The position numbers and the translations under genes are program-made. A DNA stretch of 38,648 bases from CAKSXP01 sp964539115 (GTDB lineage: Bacteria; Bacillota; Clostridia; Oscillospirales; Oscillospiraceae), in NCBI GenBank assembly GCA_964539115.1, contig CAZIHY010000010.1:1-38648 (forward strand), written 5' to 3'. How positions within the stretch are numbered: position 1 is the first letter of the stretch; each line of letters begins with the position of its first letter. This document shows positions 30,327 through 38,648 of the stretch, in pieces. The notes under the pieces are model-generated. The model was not told the DNA's origin. It saw nothing but the letters and a program-made list of their open reading frames with translations, and made no database searches.

Positions 30327-31447
30327 AAATGGGAAATAAGATAAGGATCCTTCATGCGGCGGATCTGCATCTCGACTCCCCCTTCGAGGGGCTGGACGAG
30401 GAAAAGGCGGCGCTCCGCCGCGCCGAGCAGAGGGAAACGCTGCACAAGATAGCCGAATATTCCGCCATGGCGAAGGCCGACCTCGTGCTTCTGGCTGGCG
30501 ATCTGCTCGACGGCGAGGGCATTTACCGCGAAACGGGCGAGACCCTGCGCGCGGCGCTGGGGGAGATCTCCGCGCCCGTGTTCATCGCGCCGGGCAACCA
30601 TGACCCCTATACGCCGGGCTGCGTATATGAGACGCTCGCGCTTCCGGAGAACGTCCATGTTTTCAAAAGCCGGAAACTGGAATGCGCAGAGCTGCCCGGA
30701 CTCGGCGTGCGAGTCTGGGGAGCGGCCTTTACGGACAGGTTCGAGCAGGGGATGCTGCGCGGCTTTGAGGCCGAAAAGCGGGACGGGATGCTCGATATAA
30801 TGGTCATCCACGGCGACGCGGGCGCTCAAAAGAGCGTTTACAACCCCATATCCGAGGAGGATATACGCCGCAGCGGGATGGATTATATCGCGCTGGGGCA
30901 TGTCCACGCCTACAGCGGCCTGTGCCGTGCGGGCGATACATACTTCGCATACCCGGGCTGCGCCGAGGGGCGCGGCTTCGACGAATGCGGCGAAAAGGGC
31001 GTTATAATCGCTGAGGTCACAGAAGAGGGCACACAGGCAAGATTCATTCCTGTCTGTTCCCGCAGGTATGAGACGCTGGACGTCGACCTGTCGAACGTAC
31101 CAGAGGGCACGGACGCGCTCGACGCGCTGGAGGCCGTGCTGCCCGGCGACACTGAAAATGATATTTACCGCATAACCTTCACAGGCTCCGCCGCAGAGGC
31201 TCCCGACCTGCGGAGCATACAGTCGCGTCTGGAGGGCAGGTTTTTCAGCCTTCGTCTGCGCGATCGGACGAGCATACGCCGTGATCTCTGGGAAAAATGC
31301 GGGGAGGATACGCTGCGCGGCCTCTTCCTGACGAAGCTGCGCCTTCTCTACGACGCCGCCGCGACCGACGAGGAGCGCGAAAAGATAACCCTTGCCGCTC
31401 GATATGGACTGATGTCGCTGGAAAACGGTGAAGGCCCCGCGATGTGA
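30323..31447 (+). CDS. YhaO/SbcD-like DNA repair exonuclease subunit
   Basis: The 374-residue protein has the SbcD/Mre11 metallophosphoesterase motifs: HAADLHLDSPF, LLAGDLLDG, IAPGNHDPY, VIHGD and ALGHVHAY. The C-terminal third fits the YhaO family. It probably forms a nuclease with the SMC-like YhaN product encoded just downstream, acting on DNA ends. The start is GTG 30323, overlapping ymdB by 4 bp (GTGA), or ATG 30329; both fit the GAGG upstream. It is 16 bp from yhaN. Confidence 0.88.
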   Translation: MKMGNKIRILHAADLHLDSPFEGLDEEKAALRRAEQRETLHKIAEYSAMAKADLVLLAGDLLDGEGIYRETGETLRAALGEISAPVFIAPGNHDPYTPGCVYETLALPENVHVFKSRKLECAELPGLGVRVWGAAFTDRFEQGMLRGFEAEKRDGMLDIMVIHGDAGAQKSVYNPISEEDIRRSGMDYIALGHVHAYSGLCRAGDTYFAYPGCAEGRGFDECGEKGVIIAEVTEEGTQARFIPVCSRRYETLDVDLSNVPEGTDALDALEAVLPGDTENDIYRITFTGSAAEAPDLRSIQSRLEGRFFSLRLRDRTSIRRDLWEKCGEDTLRGLFLTKLRLLYDAAATDEEREKITLAARYGLMSLENGEGPAM

Positions 31448-31463
31448 TCGGAGGTGACGACTT

Positions 31464-33380
31464 ATGATAATAAAAAAACTGCGCGCCGATTTCGGCACGC
31501 TTCACGGAAACGAGCTGGAGCTGCACGACGGCCTGAACGTCATAGAACAGCCGAACGAGAGCGGAAAGTCGACCTGGTGCGCCTTTATCCGCGCGATGCT
31601 CTATGGGGTCGACAGCTCCGAGCGGGCCAGGGCGGGCCACCAGCCTGACAAGGTCAAATTTGCCCCGTGGGAGGGTTTTCCCATGCGCGGGGAGATGGAG
31701 CTGTGCCATGGCGGCCGCGAGATAACGCTCACCCGCTCGACAAAGAGCGCAAATGCGCCGATGCGCGAGTTCTCCGCCGTCTATACAGGGACGGGCGAGC
31801 CGGTCACCGGACTCACGGGCGCGAACGCTGGCGAGACGCTCACGGGCGCCGCCAAAGGTGTTTATGAGCGCAGCGCGTTCATAAAACAGGCGGGAGTCGC
31901 CATTTCCGGGTCACCGGAGCTTGAAACGCGGATTGCCGCGCTGGTGTCATCCGGCGCGGAGGACGAGTGCTGGGACGACGCGGACGCGCGCCTGCGCGCC
32001 TGGCAGCGTGCCCGTCGCTGGAATAAACGCGGCAGGATACCTGAACTGGAAAACCAGATCGCAGAAAAAGACGAGGCGCTGCGCGGGCTGAAAACCGCGG
32101 GACGCGAGCGCGCCGAACTGCGCCGCGATCTGGAGCTTGCGGAGGCGGAGCTTCCCCGCATACAGGCCGAGATTGCCGAGGAGCGCAGGACGCTCCGGCG
32201 CGCGGCGCTGGAACGGCTGAGCGAGAACAAGCGCCTGCTGCACGAGAGCGAGAGCGCCGCACAGGAGGCCGAAAAGACGCTCGCCGAGCGCAAAAAAGAG
32301 CTCACGGCGCTTCCATTCGACGAAAACACTGAACCAAAGGACATTTTGCAGGATGCCGACGCGGCCGCAAAGCGTGCCGACGAGCAGCGCGAGGCAGCGC
32401 GGAAGGTGCCGTCCGCCGCCCTGTTTATCATCCCTGCCCTGCTTCTTATAGCCTCGCTTCTGTGCGCATTTGTCGCCTGGTACATAACCGCCGCGGGGGC
32501 CGTTTTGAGCCTTGCGCTGGCGATAGCCATTTTCTTTGTCCGGAAAAAAGCTCTGTCAAAGGTCCGTGAGGCTGAAAAAGGGCTGAACCGGATACTATCA
32601 CAGTACAGGGCCGATAGCCCGGAAGAGATAGCCAAACAGGCGGAACTTTTATCGAACGCGCGTGCACTCGCCGCCGCGGCGGAAACAGCCGCCGCCGAAG
32701 CCCGCGCGGAATACGAGAGGATAAGCGCAAGCCAGCAGGTGCTGGACAAGAGTATTCTGTCCGATCTCGATATAAGCTCCTCGGGCCGCAGGCTGACGGA
32801 GGCGCAGGCGCGTGTTTCGGTCCTGCGCGAACAGCTCGCCAAAGCCGAGGGCGGCCTCGGCGTCATGGGCGACCCGCTTGTGCTCGAGAGCGAAAAACGG
32901 GAACTTGAGGAAAAGCTTGAGCTTTTGACGGTACAGTATGAGGCGCTGGATCTCGCCGTATCCGCGCTGGCCGAGGCCAATACCGAGATGCAGACGCGCT
33001 TTTCTCCGACGCTTGGCCGCCGCGCAGGCGAGCTTTTCGCACGCATGACCGGCGGAAAATACGAAACTTTGAGCATCGACCGCGGCTTTGCCGCCTCTGT
33101 CCGCGAGACGGGGGACGCCGCTTCGCGCGACAGCCTGTTTCTGAGCGCAGGCACGCAGGACCAGCTCTATCTCGCGCTGCGCCTTGCGATATGCGAACTG
33201 GTACTGGACGGGGAGGAGACCTGCCCCATCATCCTTGACGACGCGCTCTGTTCCTTTGATGATGAGCGCATGGCCCTGGCGCTGGAGCTTCTGTTGGAGC
33301 TGGGCGGGGAAAGGCAGATAATCCTCTTCACCTGCCAGGGCCGGGAGACGGCATATCTTTCTTCAAGAGGTAACGCATGA
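31464..33380 (+). CDS. YhaN-like AAA ATPase with SMC/Rad50-like architecture
   Basis: The 638-residue protein starts with the RecF/Rad50 ATP-binding region (LNVIEQPNESGKSTWCAFI, Walker A near 29-37). A long, charged coiled coil of Ala, Glu and Arg (~190-300) leads to a pair of membrane segments around 310-355 (ALFIIPALLLIASLLCAFVA), then more coiled coil, and the C-terminal half with the signature FLSAGTQDQLYLALRLA and Walker B PIILDDALCSF. It is shorter than B. subtilis YhaN (about 960). With the YhaO-like product it probably forms a membrane-linked DNA repair complex. ATG 31464 follows GGAGGTGA. It overlaps the next gene by 4 bp. Confidence 0.88.
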   Translation: MIIKKLRADFGTLHGNELELHDGLNVIEQPNESGKSTWCAFIRAMLYGVDSSERARAGHQPDKVKFAPWEGFPMRGEMELCHGGREITLTRSTKSANAPMREFSAVYTGTGEPVTGLTGANAGETLTGAAKGVYERSAFIKQAGVAISGSPELETRIAALVSSGAEDECWDDADARLRAWQRARRWNKRGRIPELENQIAEKDEALRGLKTAGRERAELRRDLELAEAELPRIQAEIAEERRTLRRAALERLSENKRLLHESESAAQEAEKTLAERKKELTALPFDENTEPKDILQDADAAAKRADEQREAARKVPSAALFIIPALLLIASLLCAFVAWYITAAGAVLSLALAIAIFFVRKKALSKVREAEKGLNRILSQYRADSPEEIAKQAELLSNARALAAAAETAAAEARAEYERISASQQVLDKSILSDLDISSSGRRLTEAQARVSVLREQLAKAEGGLGVMGDPLVLESEKRELEEKLELLTVQYEALDLAVSALAEANTEMQTRFSPTLGRRAGELFARMTGGKYETLSIDRGFAASVRETGDAASRDSLFLSAGTQDQLYLALRLAICELVLDGEETCPIILDDALCSFDDERMALALELLLELGGERQIILFTCQGRETAYLSSRGNA

Positions 33381-34159
33381 TGAAAAAAACACCGAACAAA
33401 CGCGCAAAACTGGCGCTTATACGCGCCTGTGCCGCGATAGTTCTGGCGCTGGTGCTGCTCGCTGTGACCGGCTTTGCCATTGCGGACATGCTGCGCGGGC
33501 CGGCTGTCACGCCGGACGTGACGGGCCTCGAGTCCGGGGATTATATAACGACGAACGTGGACATGATACTCGGCTATTTCGCGGAGGAATATAACAGCAG
33601 GGACGAGGTCACGGCGCTGTACGCCGTCGTGCCGTATGACGGCCGGTTCGCCGTAGTCATTCTTACAGAGCGATATTTCGATTCCGCATACACTGTCTAT
33701 GACGCGACCTATGAGTTTATAAACGGACGTACGGCATTTATAAACGATTACATCCTCGTGACAGGAACGGCGGAGGAGCTGACGGACGAGACGCTCGCGA
33801 TGTTCTATGACTGGTTTGGCCTTAACAAGGACTGGATGACCGAGGCCGGTCTGATAACCGGCGAGGTGGACGACTTTGCAAAATGTCTTTCGGGCGTCGC
33901 CTTGCGTGCGGACATGACCGGGAGGCTGCCAAGCATTTGGGCGTGGGTGCTTTCGGGCTGCGCATGGCTCTTTATTATGTACGGAGTGATCGTTTTTCTC
34001 CGCCTGTCGCTGGGAAAATACGAACCTGAGCCACTGCCTGAAGAGACCGCGGCGCCGGAACCGGAACCCGCTCCGGAGACTGAGCCCTCCGCAGAAACAG
34101 AGACCGGCATCGGGGAACAGGAGCCGGAGAGAACGGAGGGAGATAACAGTGAAACTTGA
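33377..34159 (+). CDS. Two-TM membrane protein of unknown function with acidic proline-rich tail
   Basis: The 260-residue protein has a basic N-terminus (MMKKTPNKRAK), a first TM (ACAAIVLALVLLAVTGFAIA), a ~150-residue outer domain (ESGDYITTNVDMILGYFAEE ... LITGEVDDF), a second TM (WVLSGCAWLFIMYGVIVFL) and a ~45-residue cytoplasmic tail of E, P, A and T. I do not recognise a family. The ATG overlaps the yhaN-like stop (ATGA), and its 3' end overlaps the methyltransferase start by 11 nt, so it is firmly embedded in the operon. It could help place the YhaO/YhaN pair at the membrane, but this is a guess. Confidence 0.8.
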   Translation: MMKKTPNKRAKLALIRACAAIVLALVLLAVTGFAIADMLRGPAVTPDVTGLESGDYITTNVDMILGYFAEEYNSRDEVTALYAVVPYDGRFAVVILTERYFDSAYTVYDATYEFINGRTAFINDYILVTGTAEELTDETLAMFYDWFGLNKDWMTEAGLITGEVDDFAKCLSGVALRADMTGRLPSIWAWVLSGCAWLFIMYGVIVFLRLSLGKYEPEPLPEETAAPEPEPAPETEPSAETETGIGEQEPERTEGDNSET

Positions 34160-35267
34160 GATGTGCTCGCCATGCCTTTTTGGCCTTGAGGGTCCCCTGG
34201 CAAGCGAGCTTAAACGAATGAAGATGGAGAACGTCCGCGCCGAAAACGGCCGGGTCTATTTCTCCGGAACGGAACGTGAGCTGGCAAAGGCAAACATCCG
34301 ACTGCGCTTCGGCGAGCGCGTGCTCATCGAACTGGGTGCGTTTCCCGCGAGAACGTTCGACGAGCTTTTCGAGGGGGTCAAGGCCCTGCCTTGGGAGCGG
34401 TTCATCCCGCGCAACGGAGCTTTCCCCGTCAAGGGCCACTGTCTCGACAGCAAGCTCGAGAGCGTGCCGTCCTGCCAGAAGATAGTAAAGAAGGCCGTCG
34501 TCGACAGGCTCTCCGAGTGGTACGACATAAGCTGGTTCCGCGAGGACGGCGACACATATCAAATACAGTTTGCGATCATGAAAGACACGGCTTATCTGTA
34601 TCTGGACACCAGCGGCACAGGACTGCACAAGCGCGGCTACCGTCCCGCGCATGTGGCTGCACCCCTGCGCGAGACACTGGCCTCCGCGCTGGTGGATCTT
34701 GCGCGTTACCGCGGCCGTGGCGACTTCTGCGATCCCTTCTGCGGCAGCGGCACGATAGCGATCGAGGCCGCGCTGGCCGCCAAGGGCCGGGCCCCGGGGC
34801 TGAACCGCGGGTTCTCCGCAGAGAAATGGCGCTGCTTTGACCCAAAGATATGGCAGGAAGCGCGCGATGAGGCCCGTGCGCGCGAATTTGACGGAGACTA
34901 CAGTATTTATGCCTCGGATATCGATCCGGAGGCGGTCGAGATCGCAAAAAAGAACGCCCGCCGCGCGGGAGTTGAGGATCTGATCGAGTTCTCGGTCGCG
35001 GATGCGGCAAGATTTGACCGCCGCACGGATGACGGCGTTATCGTCACGAATCCGCCCTACGGCGAACGGCTGATGGAAAAGCAGTCGGCTGAGGCGCTGT
35101 ACAGGCAGTTCGGCGGCGCGCTGCGCGCGCTCGGCGACGGCGACGGGTGGAAGAAGTATATCCTGTCGTCACACACAGAGTTCGAGCGCGGCTTCGGCAG
35201 GGCCGCCGACAAAAAGCGCAAACTTTACAACGGCATGATAAAATGTGAGCTGTATATGTATTTTTGA
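34149..35267 (+). CDS. THUMP-domain class I SAM-dependent RNA methyltransferase (RlmL N-terminal/YpsC-like)
   Basis: The 372-residue protein has an N-terminal THUMP-type domain (MCSPCLFGLEGPLASELKRM, ANIRLRFGERVLIELG), then a Rossmann methyltransferase (FCDPFCGSGTIAIEAAL, YASDIDPEAVEIAKKNARRA, VTNPPYGERL). It likely methylates guanine N2 in 23S rRNA. B. subtilis YpsC is the closest type I can name (about 385 residues). The start is GTG 34149, 8 nt after GGAGGG, so the gene begins inside the previous one. It ends before an intergenic repeat. Confidence 0.92.
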   Translation: MKLEMCSPCLFGLEGPLASELKRMKMENVRAENGRVYFSGTERELAKANIRLRFGERVLIELGAFPARTFDELFEGVKALPWERFIPRNGAFPVKGHCLDSKLESVPSCQKIVKKAVVDRLSEWYDISWFREDGDTYQIQFAIMKDTAYLYLDTSGTGLHKRGYRPAHVAAPLRETLASALVDLARYRGRGDFCDPFCGSGTIAIEAALAAKGRAPGLNRGFSAEKWRCFDPKIWQEARDEARAREFDGDYSIYASDIDPEAVEIAKKNARRAGVEDLIEFSVADAARFDRRTDDGVIVTNPPYGERLMEKQSAEALYRQFGGALRALGDGDGWKKYILSSHTEFERGFGRAADKKRKLYNGMIKCELYMYF

Positions 35268-35296
35268 GATACTTTTTGCCTATAGATTTTTGTTTT

Positions 35297-35403
35297 AGTC
35301 TGGTTCTGTTCTAAACTGCTTCCCTTTCCGGGGAACATACTTTTCCGCTTGTCCGGAAAAGTAACCCGCGCGGAGAAAACCAGCTTATCAATAGCATCAG
35401 ACT
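35297..35403. repeat. Intergenic structured repeat, copy 7 (well preserved)
   Basis: It runs from AGTCTG (35297-35302) to CAGACT (35398-35403). Inside is a 9-bp acttttccg/cggaaaagt hairpin (35339-35362), then aacccgcgcggag. The 18 nt acatacttttccgcttgt (35335-35352) recur exactly, inverted, in copy 2. It lies between the methyltransferase and diacylglycerol-kinase-family genes. Confidence 0.75.
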
Positions 35404-35449
35404 TCATAAAGAAAAAGAAAACAAATAAAGACAGAGAGGATAAAGAAAC

Positions 35450-36430
35450 GTGAAGCATCTTTTCATCGTTAATCCGGCAGCCGGCAGGCAGGACAGGACC
35501 CAGGAGATAACAAGTAAGGTCGCACTTGCTTTTTCAGGCCGTGAGGATGATTTTGAGGTCTATGTCACCAAATTTCCCCTTGACGCGACCGATAAAATAA
35601 GGCGTGAGGCACAGGCCGGCGAACCTCTCCGCGTCTATGCCTGCGGCGGGGACGGCACGCTCAACGAGTGCGTCAACGGCGCCGCCGGCTTTCCCAATGC
35701 CGCCGTCACACATTTTCCGCACGGCACCGGCAACGATTTCATAAAGGCTTTCGGCAAGGAAAAAACGCGTTTCTTTGAACTCTCTGAGCTGCTTGACGGT
35801 GAGATCCGGCCTGTTGACGTTATCTCCTGCAACGGTTTACTGGGCGTCAACATCTGCTCCGTCGGCATCGACGCCCGCATCGGGACCTCGGTCCACAAAT
35901 ACAGTCACCTGCCTGTTATCGGCGGGAAGGGCGGCTATATCGTCTCGACTGCCGCAAACCTGGCCAAGGGCATCACCCAGCCGATGCACGTTAAATGCGC
36001 AAACCGCGAGTTCGACGGCGAACAGACCCTTGTCTGTGCCTGCAACGGCACCTACTACGGCGGTTCGTTCAATCCCGTGCCGAGCGCAAGGGTGGACGAC
36101 GGCCTGATCGACTTTCTTGTGGTCAAGCCCGTTTCCCGGCTGACCTTCGCGCTGGTCATTGGCAGCTATGCCAGGGGCCAGTACCGTAAATTCCCGGAGT
36201 ACATAAGCCATATACGGGCGTCGGAAATGGAGATCGAAAGCGACAGAGAGATGGTCGTCAATGTGGACGGCGAGGCGCTGTATGCAAATAAGGTCCGCTT
36301 TGAGATAATTCCGGGAGGAGTCAACTTCATTTTTCCTGCTAACATGGAATATTTTAATTTTGAAAACGAGCAAATCAAAGCAAAACCGAGAAAATGGAAG
36401 ATTTCAATTGAAGATAGTAAGCTAAGTTGA
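35450..36430 (+). CDS. Diacylglycerol kinase-family lipid kinase (YegS/BmrU type)
   Basis: The 326-residue protein has the DAGK catalytic motifs FIVNPAAGR, RVYACGGDGTLNECVNGA and HFPHGTGNDF, and a C-terminal beta-rich domain (VNICSVGIDARIGTS; YYGGSFNPVPSARVDDGLID). Family members phosphorylate diacylglycerol or other lipids at the inner membrane; the substrate is not defined here. The start is GTG 35450, with a gaggat stretch upstream. No terminator is clear before the groES promoter, 50 bp downstream. Confidence 0.9.
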   Translation: MKHLFIVNPAAGRQDRTQEITSKVALAFSGREDDFEVYVTKFPLDATDKIRREAQAGEPLRVYACGGDGTLNECVNGAAGFPNAAVTHFPHGTGNDFIKAFGKEKTRFFELSELLDGEIRPVDVISCNGLLGVNICSVGIDARIGTSVHKYSHLPVIGGKGGYIVSTAANLAKGITQPMHVKCANREFDGEQTLVCACNGTYYGGSFNPVPSARVDDGLIDFLVVKPVSRLTFALVIGSYARGQYRKFPEYISHIRASEMEIESDREMVVNVDGEALYANKVRFEIIPGGVNFIFPANMEYFNFENEQIKAKPRKWKISIEDSKLS

Positions 36431-36481
36431 ATTAAATCTGGTTTTTGCGGGAATAATCCTTAATTATCGGGATTATACAGC

Positions 36482-36510
36482 TTGCAGAATGGGAGATCAT
36501 CGACTATTAT
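36482..36510 (+). promoter_or_regulatory. Vegetative promoter of groESL
   Basis: TTGCAG (36482-36487), 17 bp, and TATTAT (36505-36510) put the start of transcription near 36517, immediately before the CIRCE operator. Confidence 0.8.
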
Positions 36511-36520
36511 TATAAGTGCG

Positions 36521-36547
36521 TTAGCACTCCGAACGAAAGAGTGCTAA
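36521..36547. promoter_or_regulatory. CIRCE operator (HrcA binding site)
   Basis: TTAGCACTC, a 9-bp spacer and GAGTGCTAA form a perfect CIRCE element. The HrcA repressor binds it and is released by heat stress. It overlaps the transcription start region of groESL, 40 bp before the groES ATG. Confidence 0.97.
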
Positions 36548-36586
36548 CGCGCTGAAACTGTAATAAATTTTTAGGAGGCATATATA

Positions 36587-36871
36587 ATGAACCTTAGACC
36601 TTTGGCAGACCGTGTGGTCCTCAAGCAGATCCAGGCCGAAGAGAAAACGAAGGGCGGCATCATCCTTTCTTCCGCCGCTCAGGAAAAGCCCGAAGTATAT
36701 GAAGTAGTCGTTGTCGGCCCCGGCGGAATCGTCGACGGCAACGAGGTTGAGATGGAAGTCGTCGCCGGCGATAAGGTCATCACCGGAAAGTACAGCGGCA
36801 CCAACGTCAAGATCGACGGCGAGGAGTATATGATCGTTCGCCAGAGCGACATCCTTGCGATCGTTGAGTAA
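36587..36871 (+). CDS. groES: GroES co-chaperonin
   Basis: The 94-residue protein has NLRPLADRVVLKQIQAEE, KTKGGIILSSAAQEKP with the mobile loop that binds GroEL, VVVVGPGGIVDGNE and KYSGTNVKIDGEEYMIVR. It caps GroEL and is essential for folding. The ATG at 36587 has AGGAGG 8 nt upstream. It is the first gene of the CIRCE-controlled operon, 21 bp before groEL. Confidence 0.98.
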   Translation: MNLRPLADRVVLKQIQAEEKTKGGIILSSAAQEKPEVYEVVVVGPGGIVDGNEVEMEVVAGDKVITGKYSGTNVKIDGEEYMIVRQSDILAIVE

Positions 36872-36892
36872 GTAATTTAGGAGGTATTTATT

Positions 36893-38524
36893 ATGGCAAA
36901 GCAGATAATTTACGGCGAAGAAGCCCGCAGAGCTCTCCAGCGCGGCGTCGACCAGCTCGCCGATACCGTTAAGATCACTCTCGGCCCCAAGGGCCGCAAT
37001 GTTGTCCTCGGCAAGAAGTACGGCTCTCCCCTGATCACCAACGACGGTGTTACCATCGCCAAGGAGATCGAGCTTGAGGACGTTTTCGAGAACATGGGCG
37101 CCCAGCTCATCAAGGAAGTTTCCACCAAGACCAACGACATCGCCGGCGACGGCACCACCTCCGCCACTGTTCTGGCCCAGGCCATGGTACGCGAGGGTCT
37201 GAAGAACGTCGCGGCCGGCGCGAACCCTATGGTCATGCGCCGCGGCATCCAGAAGGCCACCGACGCCGCCGTCGAAGCCATCCGCAAAGTTTCCCAGCCT
37301 GTTACCGGCACTGTTGACATCGCCCGTGTCGGCACCGTCTCCTCTGGAGACGAGCATATCGGCAATCTGATCGCCGAGGCCATGGAAAAGGTATCCCAGA
37401 ACGGCGTTATCACCGTTGAGGAGTCCAAGACCGCCGAGACCTACTCTGAGGTCGTCGAAGGCATGCAGTTTGACCGCGGCTATGTCACCCCGTACATGGT
37501 CACCGACACCGAGAAGATGGAAGCCGTCATCGACGATGCTCTCATCCTTCTCACCGATAAGAAGATCTCCAACATTCAGGACATCCTGCCTCTGCTCGAG
37601 CAGGTTGTGCAGGCGGGCGGCAAGCTCGTCATCATCGCTGAGGACGTCGAGGGCGAGGCCCTTGCGACCATCCTGCTCAACAAGCTGCGCGGCACCTTCA
37701 CCTGCGTTTGCGTCAAGGCTCCCGGCTTCGGCGACAGGCGTAAGGACATGCTGCAGGATATCGCCATCCTGACCGGCGGCACTGTTATCTCCTCCGACCT
37801 CGGTATGGAGCTCAAGGAAGCCGACATTTCCATGCTCGGCCGCGCTCGCCAGGTCAAGGTTACCAAGGAGAACACCATCATCGTCGACGGCGCAGGCAGC
37901 AGCGAGGAGATCGCTGACCGTGTCCATGCCATCAACGCCCAGATGGAAGTTTCTACCTCCGAGTATGACAAGGAGAAGTACGCTGAGCGTGTCGCCAAGC
38001 TTTCCGGCGGCGTCGCCGTCATCAAGGTCGGCGCAGCCACCGAGACCGAGATGAAGGAGAAGAAGCTCCGCATCGAGGACGCTCTGAACGCCACCCGTGC
38101 AGCCGTTGAGGAAGGCATCGTCGCAGGCGGCGGCACCGCATACGTCATCGGCAGCAAGGCGGCCGCTGAACTGACTGAGACCCTTTCCGGCGACGAGAAG
38201 ACCGGCGCCGACATCATTGCCAAGGCCCTGACCGCTCCTATCCGCCAGATCGCTGTGAACGCCGGTCTGGAGGGCGCCGTCATTCTTGACAAGGTCTCTG
38301 CCAGCGACAACTCAGTCTTTGGCTTCAACGCCGCAACTGAAGAGTACTGCGACCTCGTTGCCGCAGGTATCGTCGACCCGACCAAGGTCTGCCGCAGCGC
38401 GATCGAGAACGCCTCCTCCGTCGCTTCCATGGTTCTGACCACCGAGTCCCTCGTCGGCGATCTGCCCGAGCAGCCCGCTGCCGCCGCTGCCGGCGCCGGC
38501 GCTGACATGTCCGGCATGTATTAA
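36893..38524 (+). CDS. groEL: GroEL chaperonin (60 kDa)
   Basis: The 543-residue protein is a full-length GroEL. It has VKITLGPKGRNVVLGKKYGS, NDGVTIAKEIELEDVFENMG, GDGTTSATVLAQAMV (ATP site), and later KLSGGVAVIKVGAATETEMKEKK. It folds proteins in a double ring with GroES. The C-terminus is PAAAAAGAGADMSGMY, not the usual Gly-Gly-Met repeat. The ATG at 36893 follows AGGAGG. A terminator lies 36 nt downstream. A long antisense frame across the gene is a shadow. Confidence 0.98.
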   Translation: MAKQIIYGEEARRALQRGVDQLADTVKITLGPKGRNVVLGKKYGSPLITNDGVTIAKEIELEDVFENMGAQLIKEVSTKTNDIAGDGTTSATVLAQAMVREGLKNVAAGANPMVMRRGIQKATDAAVEAIRKVSQPVTGTVDIARVGTVSSGDEHIGNLIAEAMEKVSQNGVITVEESKTAETYSEVVEGMQFDRGYVTPYMVTDTEKMEAVIDDALILLTDKKISNIQDILPLLEQVVQAGGKLVIIAEDVEGEALATILLNKLRGTFTCVCVKAPGFGDRRKDMLQDIAILTGGTVISSDLGMELKEADISMLGRARQVKVTKENTIIVDGAGSSEEIADRVHAINAQMEVSTSEYDKEKYAERVAKLSGGVAVIKVGAATETEMKEKKLRIEDALNATRAAVEEGIVAGGGTAYVIGSKAAAELTETLSGDEKTGADIIAKALTAPIRQIAVNAGLEGAVILDKVSASDNSVFGFNAATEEYCDLVAAGIVDPTKVCRSAIENASSVASMVLTTESLVGDLPEQPAAAAAGAGADMSGMY

Positions 38525-38560
38525 TTCAAGGCATTCTGATATAACGCAACACCATAACAA

Positions 38561-38600
38561 AAGCCGATGCGCAGTTCATTATTGCGCATCGGCTTTTTTG
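38561..38600 (+). terminator. Terminator of groESL
   Basis: A perfect 13-bp stem (38561-38573 with 38583-38595) and a 9-nt loop are followed by TTTTG. It lies 36 nt after the groEL stop. Confidence 0.93.
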
Positions 38601-38648
38601 ATGCTGTGATTTGTATCTGAGGCATCAGGACCAAATCCAAATCAGCCT

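Noticed and set aside
36521..37927. 468-codon open frame antisense to groES-groEL
   Set aside because: It overlaps the CIRCE element and both chaperone genes and has no motif; a shadow.

Overview
The window looks like chromosomal housekeeping DNA from a GC-rich Gram-positive anaerobe of the Clostridia, most likely near the Oscillospiraceae/Ruminococcaceae. This is inferred from the gene families (HemZ, YtvI, CsaB, YmdB, YhaO/YhaN-type proteins, class I iron-sulfur fumarase, a BaiCD-like enoate reductase), strong AGGAGG-type ribosome binding sites and a CIRCE-controlled groESL operon. I see no prophage, transposase, CRISPR array or integrase.

Layout. 1-680: end of an rRNA operon, with 23S 3' end, tRNA-Lys(CTT), tRNA-Glu(CTC), 5S and a terminator; the tRNAs sit between 23S and 5S. 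700-9260, minus strand: a possible 27-residue membrane peptide, a MerR-type regulator with a membrane tail, a MATE transporter, a ParB/Noc-like protein, a sodium:solute symporter, a DUF378 protein, and rpsO followed by pnp. 9360-13840: prmA (+), a flavin/iron-sulfur oxidoreductase (-) and a membrane-anchored zinc-ribbon protein (+). 13860-20911, minus strand: class I fumarase alpha subunit, DUF1294 and YgiQ-type radical SAM genes, a metallophosphoesterase, a histidine phosphatase-GNAT fusion and a GT4 glycosyltransferase. 20998-25025, plus strand: csaB, hemZ, a left-handed beta-helix acyltransferase and a PAP2 phosphatase. ytvI (-) is followed by pheB-hom-lysC (+), the aspartate-family amino acid block. 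Then ymdB, yhaO-like, yhaN-like, a two-TM protein and a THUMP methyltransferase form a tightly packed run, followed by a diacylglycerol-kinase-family gene and CIRCE-groES-groEL.

How the genes work together. rpsO-pnp, prmA and the THUMP methyltransferase serve translation and RNA turnover. lysC, hom and pheB serve aspartate-family synthesis and its control. The GT4 gene and csaB are divergent and point to cell-surface polysaccharide assembly and pyruvylation. YhaO/YhaN-like proteins suggest a membrane-linked DNA repair nuclease/ATPase pair.

The least explained signals are: a family of structured intergenic repeats with AGTCTG/CAGACT ends, in at least seven gaps between 14.9 and 35.4 kb; a candidate ~100-nt small RNA (about 14784-14884) with its own promoter and terminator; an in-frame internal ribosome binding site and ATG in lysC; a 19-bp-spacer MerR-type promoter in front of merR; a parS-like site in the promoter region of the parB-like gene; overlapping divergent promoters at GT4/csaB; and a tiny hydrophobic ORF at 754-837. 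I found no complete, clearly novel multi-gene system. All family calls are from reading the sequence, without database searches.
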